Assembly: GCF_022698145.1 (NCBI RefSeq)
Contig: NZ_JALDAX010000005.1
Span: 372,001-436,000, forward strand
Direction: 5' to 3'
Source: Streptomyces spinosisporus
GTDB taxonomy: Bacteria > Actinomycetota > Actinomycetes > Streptomycetales > Streptomycetaceae
Length of the DNA stretch: 64,000 nucleotides
Program-made: the position numbers and the translations under genes
The notes under the pieces: model-generated
Databases searched by the model: none
Told to the model about the DNA's origin: nothing
What the model saw: only the letters and a program-made list of their open reading frames with translations
Part shown: piece after piece, positions 48,605-58,307 of the stretch
Layout of the letters: every line of letters starts with the position of its first letter
Position numbering within the stretch: position 1 is the first letter of the stretch

Positions 48605-51600
48605 TCAGTCGAACCAGCGGTCTCTCGCCAACTCCTCGGTGCGGGAGGGGTCTTCCAGGAGGGCCGCCACCTCGAAGCGGCGGGGCCACTGGCCCGCCGC
48701 CCAGGCGAGACCCGCGGCGACGCCCTCCAGGGTCGCGGCGTGCAGCACGCCGTCCGCGGTCAGGCGCCAGTCCAGTTCCACGCCGTCGACGACGAGTTCC
48801 TCGTGCTCGACGTAGGTCGCGGGGGTGCGCGCCCCGAGCAGCACCCGCACCGGCTCCGGTACGTCGTGCTCGGTGCCCTCGGAGGTCACCTCGCCGGTGA
48901 CGGACTCGCTCAGCCGCCGCACCTGGAACAGCTCGGCCAGCTCGGCCGCCCGCGCGGGACGCACCGGCAGCAGCGGGACGCCCTCGGTGAAGGGCAGCAG
49001 GTCGGGCGAGTCGACGACCACGGCCCGGGCCGCGTCCACCACCTCGACGCGGCCGTCGACGACGGCGCGCAGCTCGTCCGGCAGGGTCACCTGCTCGGGG
49101 TCCAGGTCGGCCAGGGCGCCGTAGAGGGCGTGCAGTTGGGCCCCGGTGACGGTGCGGTCGGGGTCGGCGAGCCGGTCGAGCAGCTCGGCGGCGCCGCCCG
49201 GCTCGTCAAGGAGCGAGGCCACCGACGTACGCACGCCGAGCGCCCGCAGCACCTGCTCGTCCTCGAACCCGGTCGCATCCGCCTCGTCGTACAGTCCGCG
49301 CAGCAGCGGGTCGCCGCCGGAGGCGAGCAGCCCGGCGGGCCGTCTTCCGTCGATCACCGGGTGCCCGCGCAACCACCAGGCGGTGTACGGCCGTACGACC
49401 TCGTGCGTGCCGTCGGGCAGCAGGATGCGCACCTGCTGGGTGAGCGCGTCGCGCAGCGGCGGCTGCGCGAGCTGGGCCAGCGCCTGCGGCCACTTGTCGT
49501 CGTCCACGAGCTCCAGGTCCCGTACGGCGATCAGCTCGGTGGCGACCGGCGGCACCGGCGTGTCCGGGAAGCGGTCCAGGACGTCCTCGCACCACACGTC
49601 GACGGCGTCCAGCAGCCCGGGGTCGTCGGGTTCGGCGAAGTCGCCCTCGCGGGGCTCCAGTTCGTCCGGGTCGAGGACGACATCGGTGGCCCGTACGAGC
49701 GCGAAGCCCGCGAGCACACCGCAGGCGGCCAGCGGCTGCTGTCCCCACTTCTCCGCCAACTCGGCGTCGACGGTGGCGAGTTCGTCCTCGCGCATGACCT
49801 GGTGGAAGGGGCTGCCGGGGAACACCAGCTCACCGGCGGGGGCGAGCTCACCGTCCTCGTCGGGCAGCGCGAGTGCACCCAGCCACGGCTCGTCGCCGGC
49901 GTCGAGGCCCGCGTCCCGCACGAGCGCGAGCACCGTGTCGGCCAGCTCCTCGGCGTCCGGGGCGTCCTGCTCCCAGTCCAGTGCGCCGTCGTCGTCGAGC
50001 GAGGCGGCGACGGCGGCCCGCACCTGCGGGGTGGTGAGCACGGCGCGGGCGGTGGCGGGCAGCGCGCCGAGCTTCTCCAGCAGGGGGTGGGCCGCGTCCG
50101 GGTGGGCGACCTTCAGGCCGAGCCGGGCGAGCAGTTCCGGGTCGACGCGCGCGGCGTCCGGTGTGGGCAGCAGCACCTGACGGGGCCCGATGGTGGTCCG
50201 TCCGTCGGCGAGCGGCACGGGCAGCCCGGAGAGCCGGTCGGGGTCGACCCCGGCGAGGCTGTCGTAGAGCCGCTGCCACCAGCCGGGGTCCTTCTCCAGA
50301 CCGGCCAGCCGGTCGACGGCGTCGGTGAGCGGGATCCGGGCGACGCCCAGGGTCCGCAGTTCCACGCGCCGTTCGAGACCTGCGGGCAGCAGGGTCGGCA
50401 GCACCTCGGCGAGGACCCGCACGGTGTCGGCGCCGGCCCCCTCGACGATCTCGGCGTCCCGGGGGCGCAGGGCCTCGGGCAGCTCGGAGTCCAGGTCCTG
50501 CGCGCCGGGCTCGGCGGCGACGGGGTGGGCGGGCGAGCCCGTCGCGGGGAGCGCGGGCGGGAGGAACTCCGTGCGCGGCAGCCGCTCCAGGATCGCCTGC
50601 CGCAGCGCCCCGTCCAGCTCGCCCTTGCCCAGCGGGCCGGGCACCAGAGCGATGATGCCCTCGCCCACCGGGCGCCAGTCGGCGAGGAGTTGGGCGTAGG
50701 AATCGGCGGCGCGCTGTACGAGGAAGTCGGTGAGGGGGCCGGGGGCCGCGTGCCGGCGCGTGGTGTCGAGGGGGAAGGAGGCGATGAGCAGGGCGGGCAC
50801 GCCCAGCGGCTCGTCGCTCGGCGTCGGGGCGTGCACGACGGGGCTGGTGCGCGGGCGGCCCGGGCTCCCGTCGGGGTCGGCGGGCACGGCCCAGGTGAGG
50901 GACCAGTGCGGGCGCAACCGCTCCTCGACGGGCCGGTCGGCCAGCAGGTCCGGGGTGAGCGGGCCGTGCTCGGCGACGGTACGCCAGCGAGTGGTGCCGT
51001 GCGCGGAGTCCTCGACGACGGTGAAGGGCCCGTCGGCGCTGCGGCGCAGCGTGCGGGGAGCGTCGTCGCCGATCTCGATCACGACTTCCGCGAGGCCGGG
51101 CAGGGCGAGCAGCAGGGCGTCGTCGACGGCGGCGAGCAGGCGTTCGGCGAGGTCGGCGGCGGCCGTGTCGCGCAGCGGGAGGATGACGGCCGTGTCGTAG
51201 GGGTCGGGGGCGGTGCCCTCGGCGGCGAAGGGCAGGCGCAGCAGCGGAACGTGCCCGTCACGGCGGCGGATCTCGTCGCCGAGCCCCGGGCTGTGCCCCG
51301 CGGTCTCGGCGGCCAGCTCCCGCGCCTCGGCCAGGGACCAGCGCACACCGCCGTGGCGGCCGACGACGGCGGGCTCGTCGGTGACGGCGAGCACGGCGGC
51401 GAAGCCGACGCCGAAGCGTCCGACGGTGCTCTCCTCGTCGTCCCGCTTGGCGGAGGCCCGCAGGGTGGCCAGCGACTCGACGCCCGTCGCGTCCAGCGGG
51501 GCACCGGTGTTGGCGGCGACGAGGACACCGTCGCGGAGGGTGAGCCGCAGCCGGCCTTCCCGGTGGGCGCGGGCCGCGGCGTCGGCGGCGTTCTGGGCGA

Positions 51601-51772
51601 GCTCGACGACGAGCCGGTCGCGGTAGCCGCCGAGGACGAGGTCCTCCTCGGCGTTGGCGTCCTCACGGAACCGGGCCGGGCTGGTGGCCCAGGCGTCGAG
51701 CACACCCCGCCTGAGACGGGCGGTCCCGAAGGCGTCCGCACCCTCGGCTGCCGGCCGCACGAACTTGCTCAC
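48605..51772 (-). CDS. Sacsin/Hsp90-like ATPase-domain protein
   Basis: A 1055-residue protein. The N-terminus carries a GHKL ATPase: ELAQNAADAAARA (N box, about 58-70), then GRFGVGFAAVLAVTDEP (about 118-134). This is the arrangement of sacsin repeats and Hsp90-like proteins. The remaining 850 residues are Asp/Glu- and Leu-rich with no domain I recognise. GTG 51772 follows GAGGAG; the frame runs further upstream. The adjacent DUF3027 gene lies upstream on the same strand. A chaperone-like or conflict-system role is possible but unproven. Confidence 0.82.
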   Translation of the reverse strand: MSKFVRPAAEGADAFGTARLRRGVLDAWATSPARFREDANAEEDLVLGGYRDRLVVELAQNAADAAARAHREGRLRLTLRDGVLVAANTGAPLDATGVESLATLRASAKRDDEESTVGRFGVGFAAVLAVTDEPAVVGRHGGVRWSLAEARELAAETAGHSPGLGDEIRRRDGHVPLLRLPFAAEGTAPDPYDTAVILPLRDTAAADLAERLLAAVDDALLLALPGLAEVVIEIGDDAPRTLRRSADGPFTVVEDSAHGTTRWRTVAEHGPLTPDLLADRPVEERLRPHWSLTWAVPADPDGSPGRPRTSPVVHAPTPSDEPLGVPALLIASFPLDTTRRHAAPGPLTDFLVQRAADSYAQLLADWRPVGEGIIALVPGPLGKGELDGALRQAILERLPRTEFLPPALPATGSPAHPVAAEPGAQDLDSELPEALRPRDAEIVEGAGADTVRVLAEVLPTLLPAGLERRVELRTLGVARIPLTDAVDRLAGLEKDPGWWQRLYDSLAGVDPDRLSGLPVPLADGRTTIGPRQVLLPTPDAARVDPELLARLGLKVAHPDAAHPLLEKLGALPATARAVLTTPQVRAAVAASLDDDGALDWEQDAPDAEELADTVLALVRDAGLDAGDEPWLGALALPDEDGELAPAGELVFPGSPFHQVMREDELATVDAELAEKWGQQPLAACGVLAGFALVRATDVVLDPDELEPREGDFAEPDDPGLLDAVDVWCEDVLDRFPDTPVPPVATELIAVRDLELVDDDKWPQALAQLAQPPLRDALTQQVRILLPDGTHEVVRPYTAWWLRGHPVIDGRRPAGLLASGGDPLLRGLYDEADATGFEDEQVLRALGVRTSVASLLDEPGGAAELLDRLADPDRTVTGAQLHALYGALADLDPEQVTLPDELRAVVDGRVEVVDAARAVVVDSPDLLPFTEGVPLLPVRPARAAELAELFQVRRLSESVTGEVTSEGTEHDVPEPVRVLLGARTPATYVEHEELVVDGVELDWRLTADGVLHAATLEGVAAGLAWAAGQWPRRFEVAALLEDPSRTEELARDRWFD

Positions 51773-51925
51773 GGTGACTCTCCTCATCGGCCCTCGTCGG
51801 CGTGAGGTCGAAGGTACCGCGAGTTGCGGCCCGCTCCCGCCGACAGAGACCCGGCCCGGATCCGGCATCCGGAACCCGCTCGCCGGGCACCCCCGGGGCC
51901 GGACACGGCAGGCGCGGGCGCAGGA

Positions 51926-52852
51926 CTACGAGTGACCCAACTCCGCCGAGGAGTCGTCCGAGACAACCGATACGGAACCGGAATCCGCCGCGGGCCGCAG
52001 CGGGAACGGATCCACCCTCGTCTCGTCGATCACCGGCGCCGCCGGCTGCGGCGGCTTGGGCATGACGGCCGCCTCGGAGTGCCCGCCGCAGCCGTACGCG
52101 AGGGAGACCACCCGGCCGTCGGCCGGCGAGAACTCGTTGGCGCAGACGCCGAAGGCCTGCCCGAGCGTGCCACCGATCGGCTGCAGGAAGCCGCAGCTCA
52201 CACAGGAGGCGGGCGCCGCCTGCGCCATCGGCGTCTTCGCGCCGTACGCCTCCTCCCAGCGGTCCGCGGCGATGTGCAGGCCGTAGCGCGAGAGGACCCG
52301 GGCCCGGCCCATGCCCAGCTCCGCGGCGACGGCCGCGATGGAGCCACGGGCCGGTGCGACGGGCAGGCTGGCGGGCGCGCCCGCGGTGACCTCCGCGTCC
52401 TCCGCCTCCACCAGCTCCGCCATCTGCGTGGACACCGCGGAGTCCGGTGCCGGCTCGTCCTCGCCCGAGAACCCGGGCTCCAGACGCAGATCCTCCGCGT
52501 CCGTGGGCAGCAGGTCACCGGGGCCCATGTCGCCGGGCCGCAGCCGCTCGCTCCACGGCACCCACTCCGGGGCGAGCAGCGCGTCCGGGCCGGGCAGCAG
52601 CACGACCTCGTCCAGCGTGACGACCTTGGCGCGAGAGGCGCGCGCGACCGTCACCGCCCAGCGCCAGCCCCGGTACCCGAGCTCCTTGCACTCGAAGAAG
52701 TGCGTGACAACGCGGTCGCCCTCCGACTCCAGGCCCGCGTGCTCGCCCACCACCCCGGGCGCGGCAGCCTCCTCGGCTGCGGCACGGGCGAGGTCGACCG
52801 CCTCGGCGCACAGGCGGTCGGGGGTGCGGCTTCGCGTTGTCGCTGCGCTCAC
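51926..52852 (-). CDS. DUF3027 protein
   Basis: A 308-residue actinobacterial protein. An N-terminal domain (about 10-100, with GYRGWRWAVTVARASR and EVVLLPGPDALLAPEW) is followed by a region with paired Cys (CVSCGFLQPIGG, FGVCANEF, YGCGGHSEA) that may bind zinc. A low-complexity acidic tail ends it. GTG 52852 is the start; GGAG lies about 12 nt upstream. Function unknown. The sacsin-like gene starts 153 nt downstream. Confidence 0.85.
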   Translation of the reverse strand: MSAATTRSRTPDRLCAEAVDLARAAAEEAAAPGVVGEHAGLESEGDRVVTHFFECKELGYRGWRWAVTVARASRAKVVTLDEVVLLPGPDALLAPEWVPWSERLRPGDMGPGDLLPTDAEDLRLEPGFSGEDEPAPDSAVSTQMAELVEAEDAEVTAGAPASLPVAPARGSIAAVAAELGMGRARVLSRYGLHIAADRWEEAYGAKTPMAQAAPASCVSCGFLQPIGGTLGQAFGVCANEFSPADGRVVSLAYGCGGHSEAAVMPKPPQPAAPVIDETRVDPFPLRPAADSGSVSVVSDDSSAELGHS

Positions 52853-53207
52853 AGGTATCGCTTCTCTCCTACGCCGTCACTCGGGTGCGCCGGCCTGAAG
52901 GCGATGGGTGCGGACGGAGCGGACCGAAGGACCGCGTCGACGCCCGCGCCCGATCGCACTCGGGCGCACCTCGTACATCCATTCTGCGGGATGTCCGTAA
53001 GGCGCGCGGCCGAGAACGTTCGCCACGACGCGCTACGCACGCTACCTTCTCGCGACCGCTCGGCCTACACCGACGGGACGTTTCCCCTCGTCCCGCTCCG
53101 CCGAACCCCCGCTCCCGCGCCGCCCGCGGACCGATCAACTCGTCAAGTACGCGCCCATACGCGCGGTAACCGCACTACACACAGGTTTCTCGGGGCACTA
53201 TGACGGA
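52853..53207. other. 355-bp divergent promoter spacer
   Basis: No gene was found between DUF3027 (minus) and the MFS gene (plus). A GGGACG/CGTCCC stem around TTTCCCCT lies near 53080-53100, and GTGCGCC/GGCGCAC half-sites lie near 52886 and 52966. The sequence becomes AT-richer toward the MFS start, with TATGAC just before it. Confidence 0.4.
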
Positions 53208-54632
53208 GTGGCAGCCGCAAGGACGCCCCAAGGGACCGCCAAGGTCGGCGGGATCAAGGGCACCAGTCGTCGTGGCGGTTCGGGCCGGTTCGGCGGGTCC
53301 GTCCGCGCCATCGGCCGTGCCCTGCACTTCCCGGTGACCGGAACCGCCCGCGGGATCAGGAAGGCGACCCACGCGCACGGCGCGGGCGAGTCGGGCCTCG
53401 GCAAGCTGATCGAACTGCACGGGGTGAACGGCGCGGGCGACGTCATGGTGACCGTCGCCCTCGCCTCCACCGTCTTCTTCTCCGTACCGACCGACGAGGC
53501 ACGCGGACGCGTCGCGCTCTACCTCGCCATCACCATGGCCCCGTTCACGGTCCTCGCCCCGGTGGTCGGCCCGCTCCTGGACCGGCTGCCGCACGGCCGC
53601 CGGGCCGCGATGGCGGGCTCGATGCTCGCCCGGGCGCTGCTCGCGCTGATCATCGCGAGCGCCGTCTCCAGCGGCAGCCTGCAGCTGTATCCGGCCGCAC
53701 TCGGCGTACTGGTCGCCTCCAAGGCCTACGGTGTGGTGCGCAGCGCCGTGGTCCCCCGGCTGCTGCCGCCCCGCTTCTCCCTGGTCAAGGCCAACTCCCG
53801 GGTCACGCTGGGCGGCCTCCTCGCCACCGGAGTCGCCGCCCCGATCGGGGCCGGGCTGCATGCCATAGGACCGCGCTGGCCGCTCTACGGCGCCTTCGTG
53901 ATCTACATCTGGGGCATGTTCCTGTCCTTCTCGCTGGCCCCGAAGGTCGACTCGGCCAAGGGCGAGGACGTCGCCCTGCTCGCCGCGGACGAGCAGCATC
54001 TGCACGGGCCGCACCGCAAGCCGCTCAAGCGGCCGGGCCTGCGCACGGTCGGCCTCGCGGTCACCCACGCGATCGGCGCCAACGCCACCCTGCGCTGGCT
54101 GTCCGGCTTCCTGACCTTCTTCCTCGCCTTCCTGCTCAGAGAGCACCCGCTGACCGGCTCCAGCGCGGCCGTCTCCCTCGGCATGGTGGCCGTCGCGGCG
54201 GGCGCCGGGAACGCGCTGGGCACGGCGGTCGGCTCGTGGCTGAGACAACGGGCGCCGGAGATCATCATCGTGACCGTCGTCTCGATCGTGCTGGGCGCGG
54301 CCATCGTCGCGGCGATCTTCTTCGGCGCGCTCCTGGTGGCCTGCCTCGCCGCGGTCGCCGGGTTCTCGCAGGCGCTGGCCAAGCTGTCCCTGGACGCGCT
54401 GATCCAGCGGGACGTGCCCGAGCTGGTGCGCACCTCGGCGTTCGCCCGCTCGGAGACGATGCTGCAGATGGCGTGGGTGCTGGGCGGCGCGGTCGGCATC
54501 GTGATGCCGCTCAACGGCACGGGGGGTCTGTGCCTGGCGGCCGCGGTGATCGCCCTGGGCCTGTTCACCACGCTGCGCGGGCTGCTCAGCTCGGCCCGGC
54601 ACGGCGGGGCCGCGCGACCCCGCGTGGCGTAA
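53208..54632 (+). CDS. MFS transporter
   Basis: A 474-residue membrane protein with a long basic cytosolic N-terminus (about 70 residues, KVGGIKGTSRRGGSGRFGG) and then about 12 helices. GPLLDRLPHGRRAAMAGSML is the loop 2-3 motif. GTG 53208 follows CACTATGACGGA with no SD, so the transcript may be leaderless or nearly so. A comparable MFS gene lies in this neighbourhood in mycobacteria. Substrate unknown. Confidence 0.85.
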   Translation: MAAARTPQGTAKVGGIKGTSRRGGSGRFGGSVRAIGRALHFPVTGTARGIRKATHAHGAGESGLGKLIELHGVNGAGDVMVTVALASTVFFSVPTDEARGRVALYLAITMAPFTVLAPVVGPLLDRLPHGRRAAMAGSMLARALLALIIASAVSSGSLQLYPAALGVLVASKAYGVVRSAVVPRLLPPRFSLVKANSRVTLGGLLATGVAAPIGAGLHAIGPRWPLYGAFVIYIWGMFLSFSLAPKVDSAKGEDVALLAADEQHLHGPHRKPLKRPGLRTVGLAVTHAIGANATLRWLSGFLTFFLAFLLREHPLTGSSAAVSLGMVAVAAGAGNALGTAVGSWLRQRAPEIIIVTVVSIVLGAAIVAAIFFGALLVACLAAVAGFSQALAKLSLDALIQRDVPELVRTSAFARSETMLQMAWVLGGAVGIVMPLNGTGGLCLAAAVIALGLFTTLRGLLSSARHGGAARPRVA

Positions 54633-54693
54633 CAGCGGGCCACGCCGCACCCCAGGTAAAGGAGCCGCCGGAGGCGCCCTATAGCCTGCCGTC

Positions 54694-55206
54694 ATGACCT
54701 CGATGCCACGCGGCGGAGCCGCAGATGTCACCGCCGCCGCGCGACGCCGCCACACCGTCGCCGCCGTCGGCGCCGTTTCCGCCGGACTGCTCGTGCTGTC
54801 GGCGTGCGACAAGCCGACGCCCCTGTCCACGATCACCGTCGGCCGCTCGTCCGTCAGCTCGGAGGCCACCTGCGGAGGCGAGGGCAAGACCCTGCAGACC
54901 GCGGACCTGACCGAGTGCCTGAAGGCCAAGGACATCAAGTCCATCAAGGTCGACCCCGACGAGACGGTCCGCTTCGGTGTGGACCCCGAGATCGCCGACA
55001 AGCGGTGGACGATCCTGATGAACGGTCAGCCGCTGACCGAGGACAGCGACAAGACCTACCGCACCGTCCCGGGCAGCGTGTTCTTCAACCAGCAGTACGG
55101 CGCCACCGGCAACTCGACGCTGGTCACCATCAAGGCCGGCGACGGCAAGAAGAACGCCACCGCGGCCACCGGTCTGTGGTCGTTCCGGCTCAAGAAGGAC
55201 GACTGA
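54694..55206 (+). CDS. DUF2771 lipoprotein
   Basis: A 170-residue secreted lipoprotein. A signal helix (VAAVGAVSAGLLVLSA) ends in the lipobox LSAC with Cys at about 38. The mature domain has Cys pairs (ATCGGEG, LTECLKAK) and the DUF2771 strands (WTILMNGQPL, GSVFFNQQYG). TAGCCT ends 6 nt before ATG 54694, so it is leaderless. It is 11 nt ahead of mqnB and probably cotranscribed. Confidence 0.85.
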   Translation: MTSMPRGGAADVTAAARRRHTVAAVGAVSAGLLVLSACDKPTPLSTITVGRSSVSSEATCGGEGKTLQTADLTECLKAKDIKSIKVDPDETVRFGVDPEIADKRWTILMNGQPLTEDSDKTYRTVPGSVFFNQQYGATGNSTLVTIKAGDGKKNATAATGLWSFRLKKDD

Positions 55207-55217
55207 CCACGTCCTCC

Positions 55218-55886
55218 ATGGCCCCCGTACGCGTCCTCGTGGCCACCGCGGTCCCCGCCGAACGGGACGCGGTGGAGCGGGCGTTCACGGGGGCGGGCCG
55301 GACCGTGATCGCCGCCGGGGTGGGCCCGGCCCTCGTCGCCGCGGGCACGGCGACCGCCCTGACCACCGCCGCCCTGAGCGGCGACCCCTACGGCCTCGTG
55401 GTGTCCGCGGGGATCGCGGGCGGATTCGCGCCCGGGGCGCCCGTCGGTTCGCTCGTCGTCGCCGACGAGATCACCGCGGCCGATCTCGGTGCCGAGACCG
55501 CCGAGGGGTTCGTGCCGGTCACCGAACTGGGCTTCGGCACCGTCACCCACCGTCCGCCGGAAGCACTCGTACGAGAGCTCTCGGCGGCGACCGGTGCGCG
55601 CACCGGAGCCGTACTGACGGTCTCCACGGTGACCGGCACCGCCGCGCGCGCCGCCGCCCTGCGCGCCCGTCATCCCCGCGCGCTGGCCGAGGCCATGGAG
55701 GGCTTCGGGGTGGCCGAGGCGGCCGCCGCGCACGGTGTGCCGGTGCTGGAGATCCGCGCGGTGTCCAATCCCGTCGGGCCGCGCGACCGTGCCGCCTGGC
55801 GCATCGGTGACGCCCTCGCCGCGCTGACCGAGGCGTTCGGGAAGATCGCGCCCGTCCTGGAGAGTTGGAACCCGTATGACCAGTGA
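55218..55886 (+). CDS. mqnB: Futalosine hydrolase
   Basis: A 222-residue nucleosidase of the futalosine menaquinone pathway, releasing hypoxanthine from futalosine. RVLVATAVPAERDAV starts the fold, SAGIAGGFAPGAPVGSLVVAD is the phosphorylase-like core, and AEAMEGFGVAEAAAAHGVPVLEIRAVSN holds the catalytic Glu/Met region. ATG 55218 lacks a good SD and may be coupled to the upstream gene. It overlaps mqnD by 11 nt. Confidence 0.92.
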   Translation: MAPVRVLVATAVPAERDAVERAFTGAGRTVIAAGVGPALVAAGTATALTTAALSGDPYGLVVSAGIAGGFAPGAPVGSLVVADEITAADLGAETAEGFVPVTELGFGTVTHRPPEALVRELSAATGARTGAVLTVSTVTGTAARAAALRARHPRALAEAMEGFGVAEAAAAHGVPVLEIRAVSNPVGPRDRAAWRIGDALAALTEAFGKIAPVLESWNPYDQ

Positions 55887-56727
55887 GCAGCCCCTGCAGA
55901 TCGCCTACTCGCCCTGCCCGAACGACACCTTCGTCTTCGACGCCCTCGCGCACGGCCGGGTGCCGGGTGCGCCCGCGCTCGACGTGACCTTCGCGGACAT
56001 CGACATCACCAACGGCATGGCCGAACGCGGCGAGTTCGACGTCCTGAAGGTGTCGTACGCCGTGCTGCCGTACGTCCTCGACGAGTACGCGCTGCTGCCG
56101 TGCGGGGGTGCGCTGGGGCGGGGGTGCGGGCCGCTGGTGCTGACCCGCGAGGCCGGGGCCGACCTGACCGGCCGGACCGTCGCCGTACCGAGCGAGAAGT
56201 CGACCGCCTATCTGCTGTTCCGGCTGTGGGCGGCGGACACCGTGCCCGGCGGGGTCGGCGAGATCGTGGTCATGCCCTTCCACGAGATCATGCCGGCCGT
56301 GCGGGACGGGAAGGTCGACGCGGGACTCGTCATCCACGAGGCACGCTTCACATACCAGAACTACGGGCTGCACAAGCTCGCCGACATGGGCGAGCACTGG
56401 GAGAACACCACCGGACTGCCGATCCCCCTGGGCGCGATCGTCGCGAAGCGCTCTCTGGGCCCGGCCACCCTGACGACCCTCGCCGACGCGATCCGCACCT
56501 CCGTCCACTCCGCCTGGGCCGACCCCGAGGCCTCCCGCCCGTACGTCATGGACCACGCCCAGGAAATGGACCCCTCCGTCGCCGACCAGCACATCGGCCT
56601 CTACGTCAACGAGTTCACCGCCGACCTCGGCGAGGACGGCTACGCAGCCATCCGCGGCCTGTTGACCCGAGCAGCAGCAGAGGGCCTCGTCCCGGCCCTG
56701 GGCCCGGACGCTCTGTCGTTCCCGTGA
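55876..56727 (+). CDS. mqnD: 1,4-dihydroxy-6-naphthoate synthase
   Basis: A 283-residue periplasmic-binding-protein-fold enzyme making 1,4-dihydroxy-6-naphthoate from cyclic dehypoxanthinyl futalosine. YSPCPNDTFVFDALAHG opens the family and VKVSYAVLPYVL-like (LKVSYAVLPYVLDEYAL) follows. The conserved His is in GLVIHEARFTYQNYGL. The pathway fits Streptomyces, which lack the classical Men route. ATG 55876 overlaps mqnB by 11 nt. Confidence 0.95.
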   Translation: MTSEQPLQIAYSPCPNDTFVFDALAHGRVPGAPALDVTFADIDITNGMAERGEFDVLKVSYAVLPYVLDEYALLPCGGALGRGCGPLVLTREAGADLTGRTVAVPSEKSTAYLLFRLWAADTVPGGVGEIVVMPFHEIMPAVRDGKVDAGLVIHEARFTYQNYGLHKLADMGEHWENTTGLPIPLGAIVAKRSLGPATLTTLADAIRTSVHSAWADPEASRPYVMDHAQEMDPSVADQHIGLYVNEFTADLGEDGYAAIRGLLTRAAAEGLVPALGPDALSFP

Positions 56728-56745
56728 GCAGCAGCGGAAGAACAT

Positions 56746-56786
56746 GCGCACCGGGCCCGGAGGGGCTCACCTCGGGCCCGGTGCGC
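56746..56786. terminator. Bidirectional terminator between mqnD and the cold-shock gene
   Basis: A perfect 14-bp stem, GCGCACCGGGCCCG (56746-56759) with CGGGCCCGGTGCGC (56773-56786), lies between two convergent genes with a 13-nt loop. No T tract is present on either side. Confidence 0.9.
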
Positions 56787-56803
56787 TGGAATTCCCGTAA
56801 CCG

Positions 56804-57187
56804 CTATACGTCGAGTTGGTCCGCGACCGCTCGCAGCAGGCCCGCGATCTTCTTGCCCGAGGTCTTGTCGGGGTAGCGGCCCTTCTCGAGCATCGGGGTG
56901 ATGTTCTCCAGAAGGGTCGTCAAATCCTGGACGATGGAGGCGAGTTCGTCGGGTTTCTTGCGGGTGGCGGCCGCGACCGAGGGCGTCGGATCCAGGACGG
57001 TGACCGAGAGCGCCTGGTCACCGCGCTGGCCGGCGACCACACCGAACTCCACTCGCTGACCGGGCTTGAGCGTGTCCACTCCGGCGGGGAGTACCGAGGA
57101 ATGCACGAAGACGTCACCGCCGTCGTCACGGGAGAGAAAGCCGAAGCCCTTCTCACTGTTGAACCACTTGACCTTGCCAGTCGGCAC
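56804..57187 (-). CDS. Cold-shock domain protein with C-terminal extension
   Basis: A 127-residue protein. The first 67 residues are a CspA-type OB fold: GKVKWFNSEKGFGFLSRD (RNP1) and DVFVHSSVL (RNP2). The remaining 60 residues form a helical, charged extension not found in CspA. GTG 57187 has GAGGAC upstream. It binds single-stranded RNA or DNA; the extension may add protein contacts. A CspB homologue lies in the equivalent mycobacterial neighbourhood. Confidence 0.92.
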   Translation of the reverse strand: MPTGKVKWFNSEKGFGFLSRDDGGDVFVHSSVLPAGVDTLKPGQRVEFGVVAGQRGDQALSVTVLDPTPSVAAATRKKPDELASIVQDLTTLLENITPMLEKGRYPDKTSGKKIAGLLRAVADQLDV

Positions 57188-57351
57188 GACTGTCCTCGTC
57201 CTCGTACTCGTCGGAAAACTGCTTCGGAAACTGCTCTTGATAGCGGTCGGGCGGGCCGTCGCGGACCCGCCGGTACCAAGGCTAATGCTCTTCAGGCCGG
57301 TGACAAGACGTCGCCGGGTTGTTCCTTCGGGCAGGGAACTACCCTGGTCCG

Positions 57352-57600
57352 GTGCGTGACAAAACCCAAACGAATTCCGCCGAGCCCGGTGACCGACTGA
57401 TCCGTGCCGGTGCCATCGTGTTCTTCCTCGGCGCGGTGGCCACACTCGTCACTGTGGCTCCGCTCTTCCTCCACGCGACCCCATTTCCCACCTACATGTT
57501 CGGATTGAGCATGCTCATGGGGATCGGCTTCCTGATGGCGGCAGCCGGCCTACTGCAGTCGATTTCGGCCGGCCGCCGTCAGGCCCGCACCGGACGGTAG
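57352..57600 (+). CDS. Small two-helix membrane protein
   Basis: An 82-residue protein with two hydrophobic helices (about 20-40 and 48-70) and a basic tail (AGRRQARTGR). TACCCT ends 6 nt before GTG 57352, so it is leaderless. Its last 22 nt overlap the 3' end of the convergent HAD gene. It is not a family I can name. Confidence 0.75.
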   Translation: MRDKTQTNSAEPGDRLIRAGAIVFFLGAVATLVTVAPLFLHATPFPTYMFGLSMLMGIGFLMAAAGLLQSISAGRRQARTGR

Positions 57601-58211
57601 TCGGCGAGCCACCCGGGGAACTGCGTGAGGTCGTCGAGCACGACATCCGCCCCGGCCGCGCTCAACTCCTCGGCGCTGCACGGCCCGGTCGCCACCGCGA
57701 GGGCCAGGGCGTCGGCCTTGCGCGCGCCGCGCACATCGCCGATGTGGTCACCGACGTAGATGCTCGCGCCGTGCTCGCGCAGCGCCTCCGCCTTCTGCTC
57801 GGCCCACAGGTTGCCGACCACCTCGTCCGGGTGGATGCCCAGGTGCTCCAGGTGCAGCTTGGCGTTGGGTTCGTACTTGGCGGTCACGACGATCGCGCGT
57901 CCCCCGGCCGCCCTGACCGCGTCCACGGCCTCGCGCGCACCGGGCATCTCCAGCGTCGCCTCGATGGCGAACGCCGGGTACATCGACCGATACAGATCGG
58001 CCATTTCCGCGATCCGGTCCTCGGGGAACCAGTTGATCAGCTCCTCGGCGAGCGGCGGCCCGAGCCGGGTGACCGCCAGGTCGGCGTCGATGTAGGTCCC
58101 CGTCCGCTCCGCGAGCGCCTGGTAGCAGGCGCGGATGCCGGGGCGGGAGTCGATCAGGGTCATGTCGAGGTCGAAGCCGACGGTCGGGGCGGGAGCAGTC
58201 GTGGAGGCCAT
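57579..58211 (-). CDS. HAD-family hydrolase
   Basis: A 210-residue phosphatase-like HAD protein. Motif I FDLDMTLIDSRPG (nucleophile Asp) opens it, motif II lies in AIVVTAKYEPNAK, and motif III/IV is YVGDHIGDVRGARKAD. The cap domain between motifs I and II suggests a PGP or beta-phosphoglucomutase-like subclass. ATG 58211 is chosen; ATG 58220 is 3 codons upstream and neither has an SD. Substrate unknown. Confidence 0.88.
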   Translation of the reverse strand: MASTTAPAPTVGFDLDMTLIDSRPGIRACYQALAERTGTYIDADLAVTRLGPPLAEELINWFPEDRIAEMADLYRSMYPAFAIEATLEMPGAREAVDAVRAAGGRAIVVTAKYEPNAKLHLEHLGIHPDEVVGNLWAEQKAEALREHGASIYVGDHIGDVRGARKADALALAVATGPCSAEELSAAGADVVLDDLTQFPGWLADYRPVRA

Positions 58212-58307
58212 ATGGGCCATTGTGCCCAGGCGACATGGCCAAAAGGCGTCCGGCCGGTGTGACCTACATCTTCCTTGCCGGGGCTGGAGGAGTCGTCCTC
58301 GGCCGCG

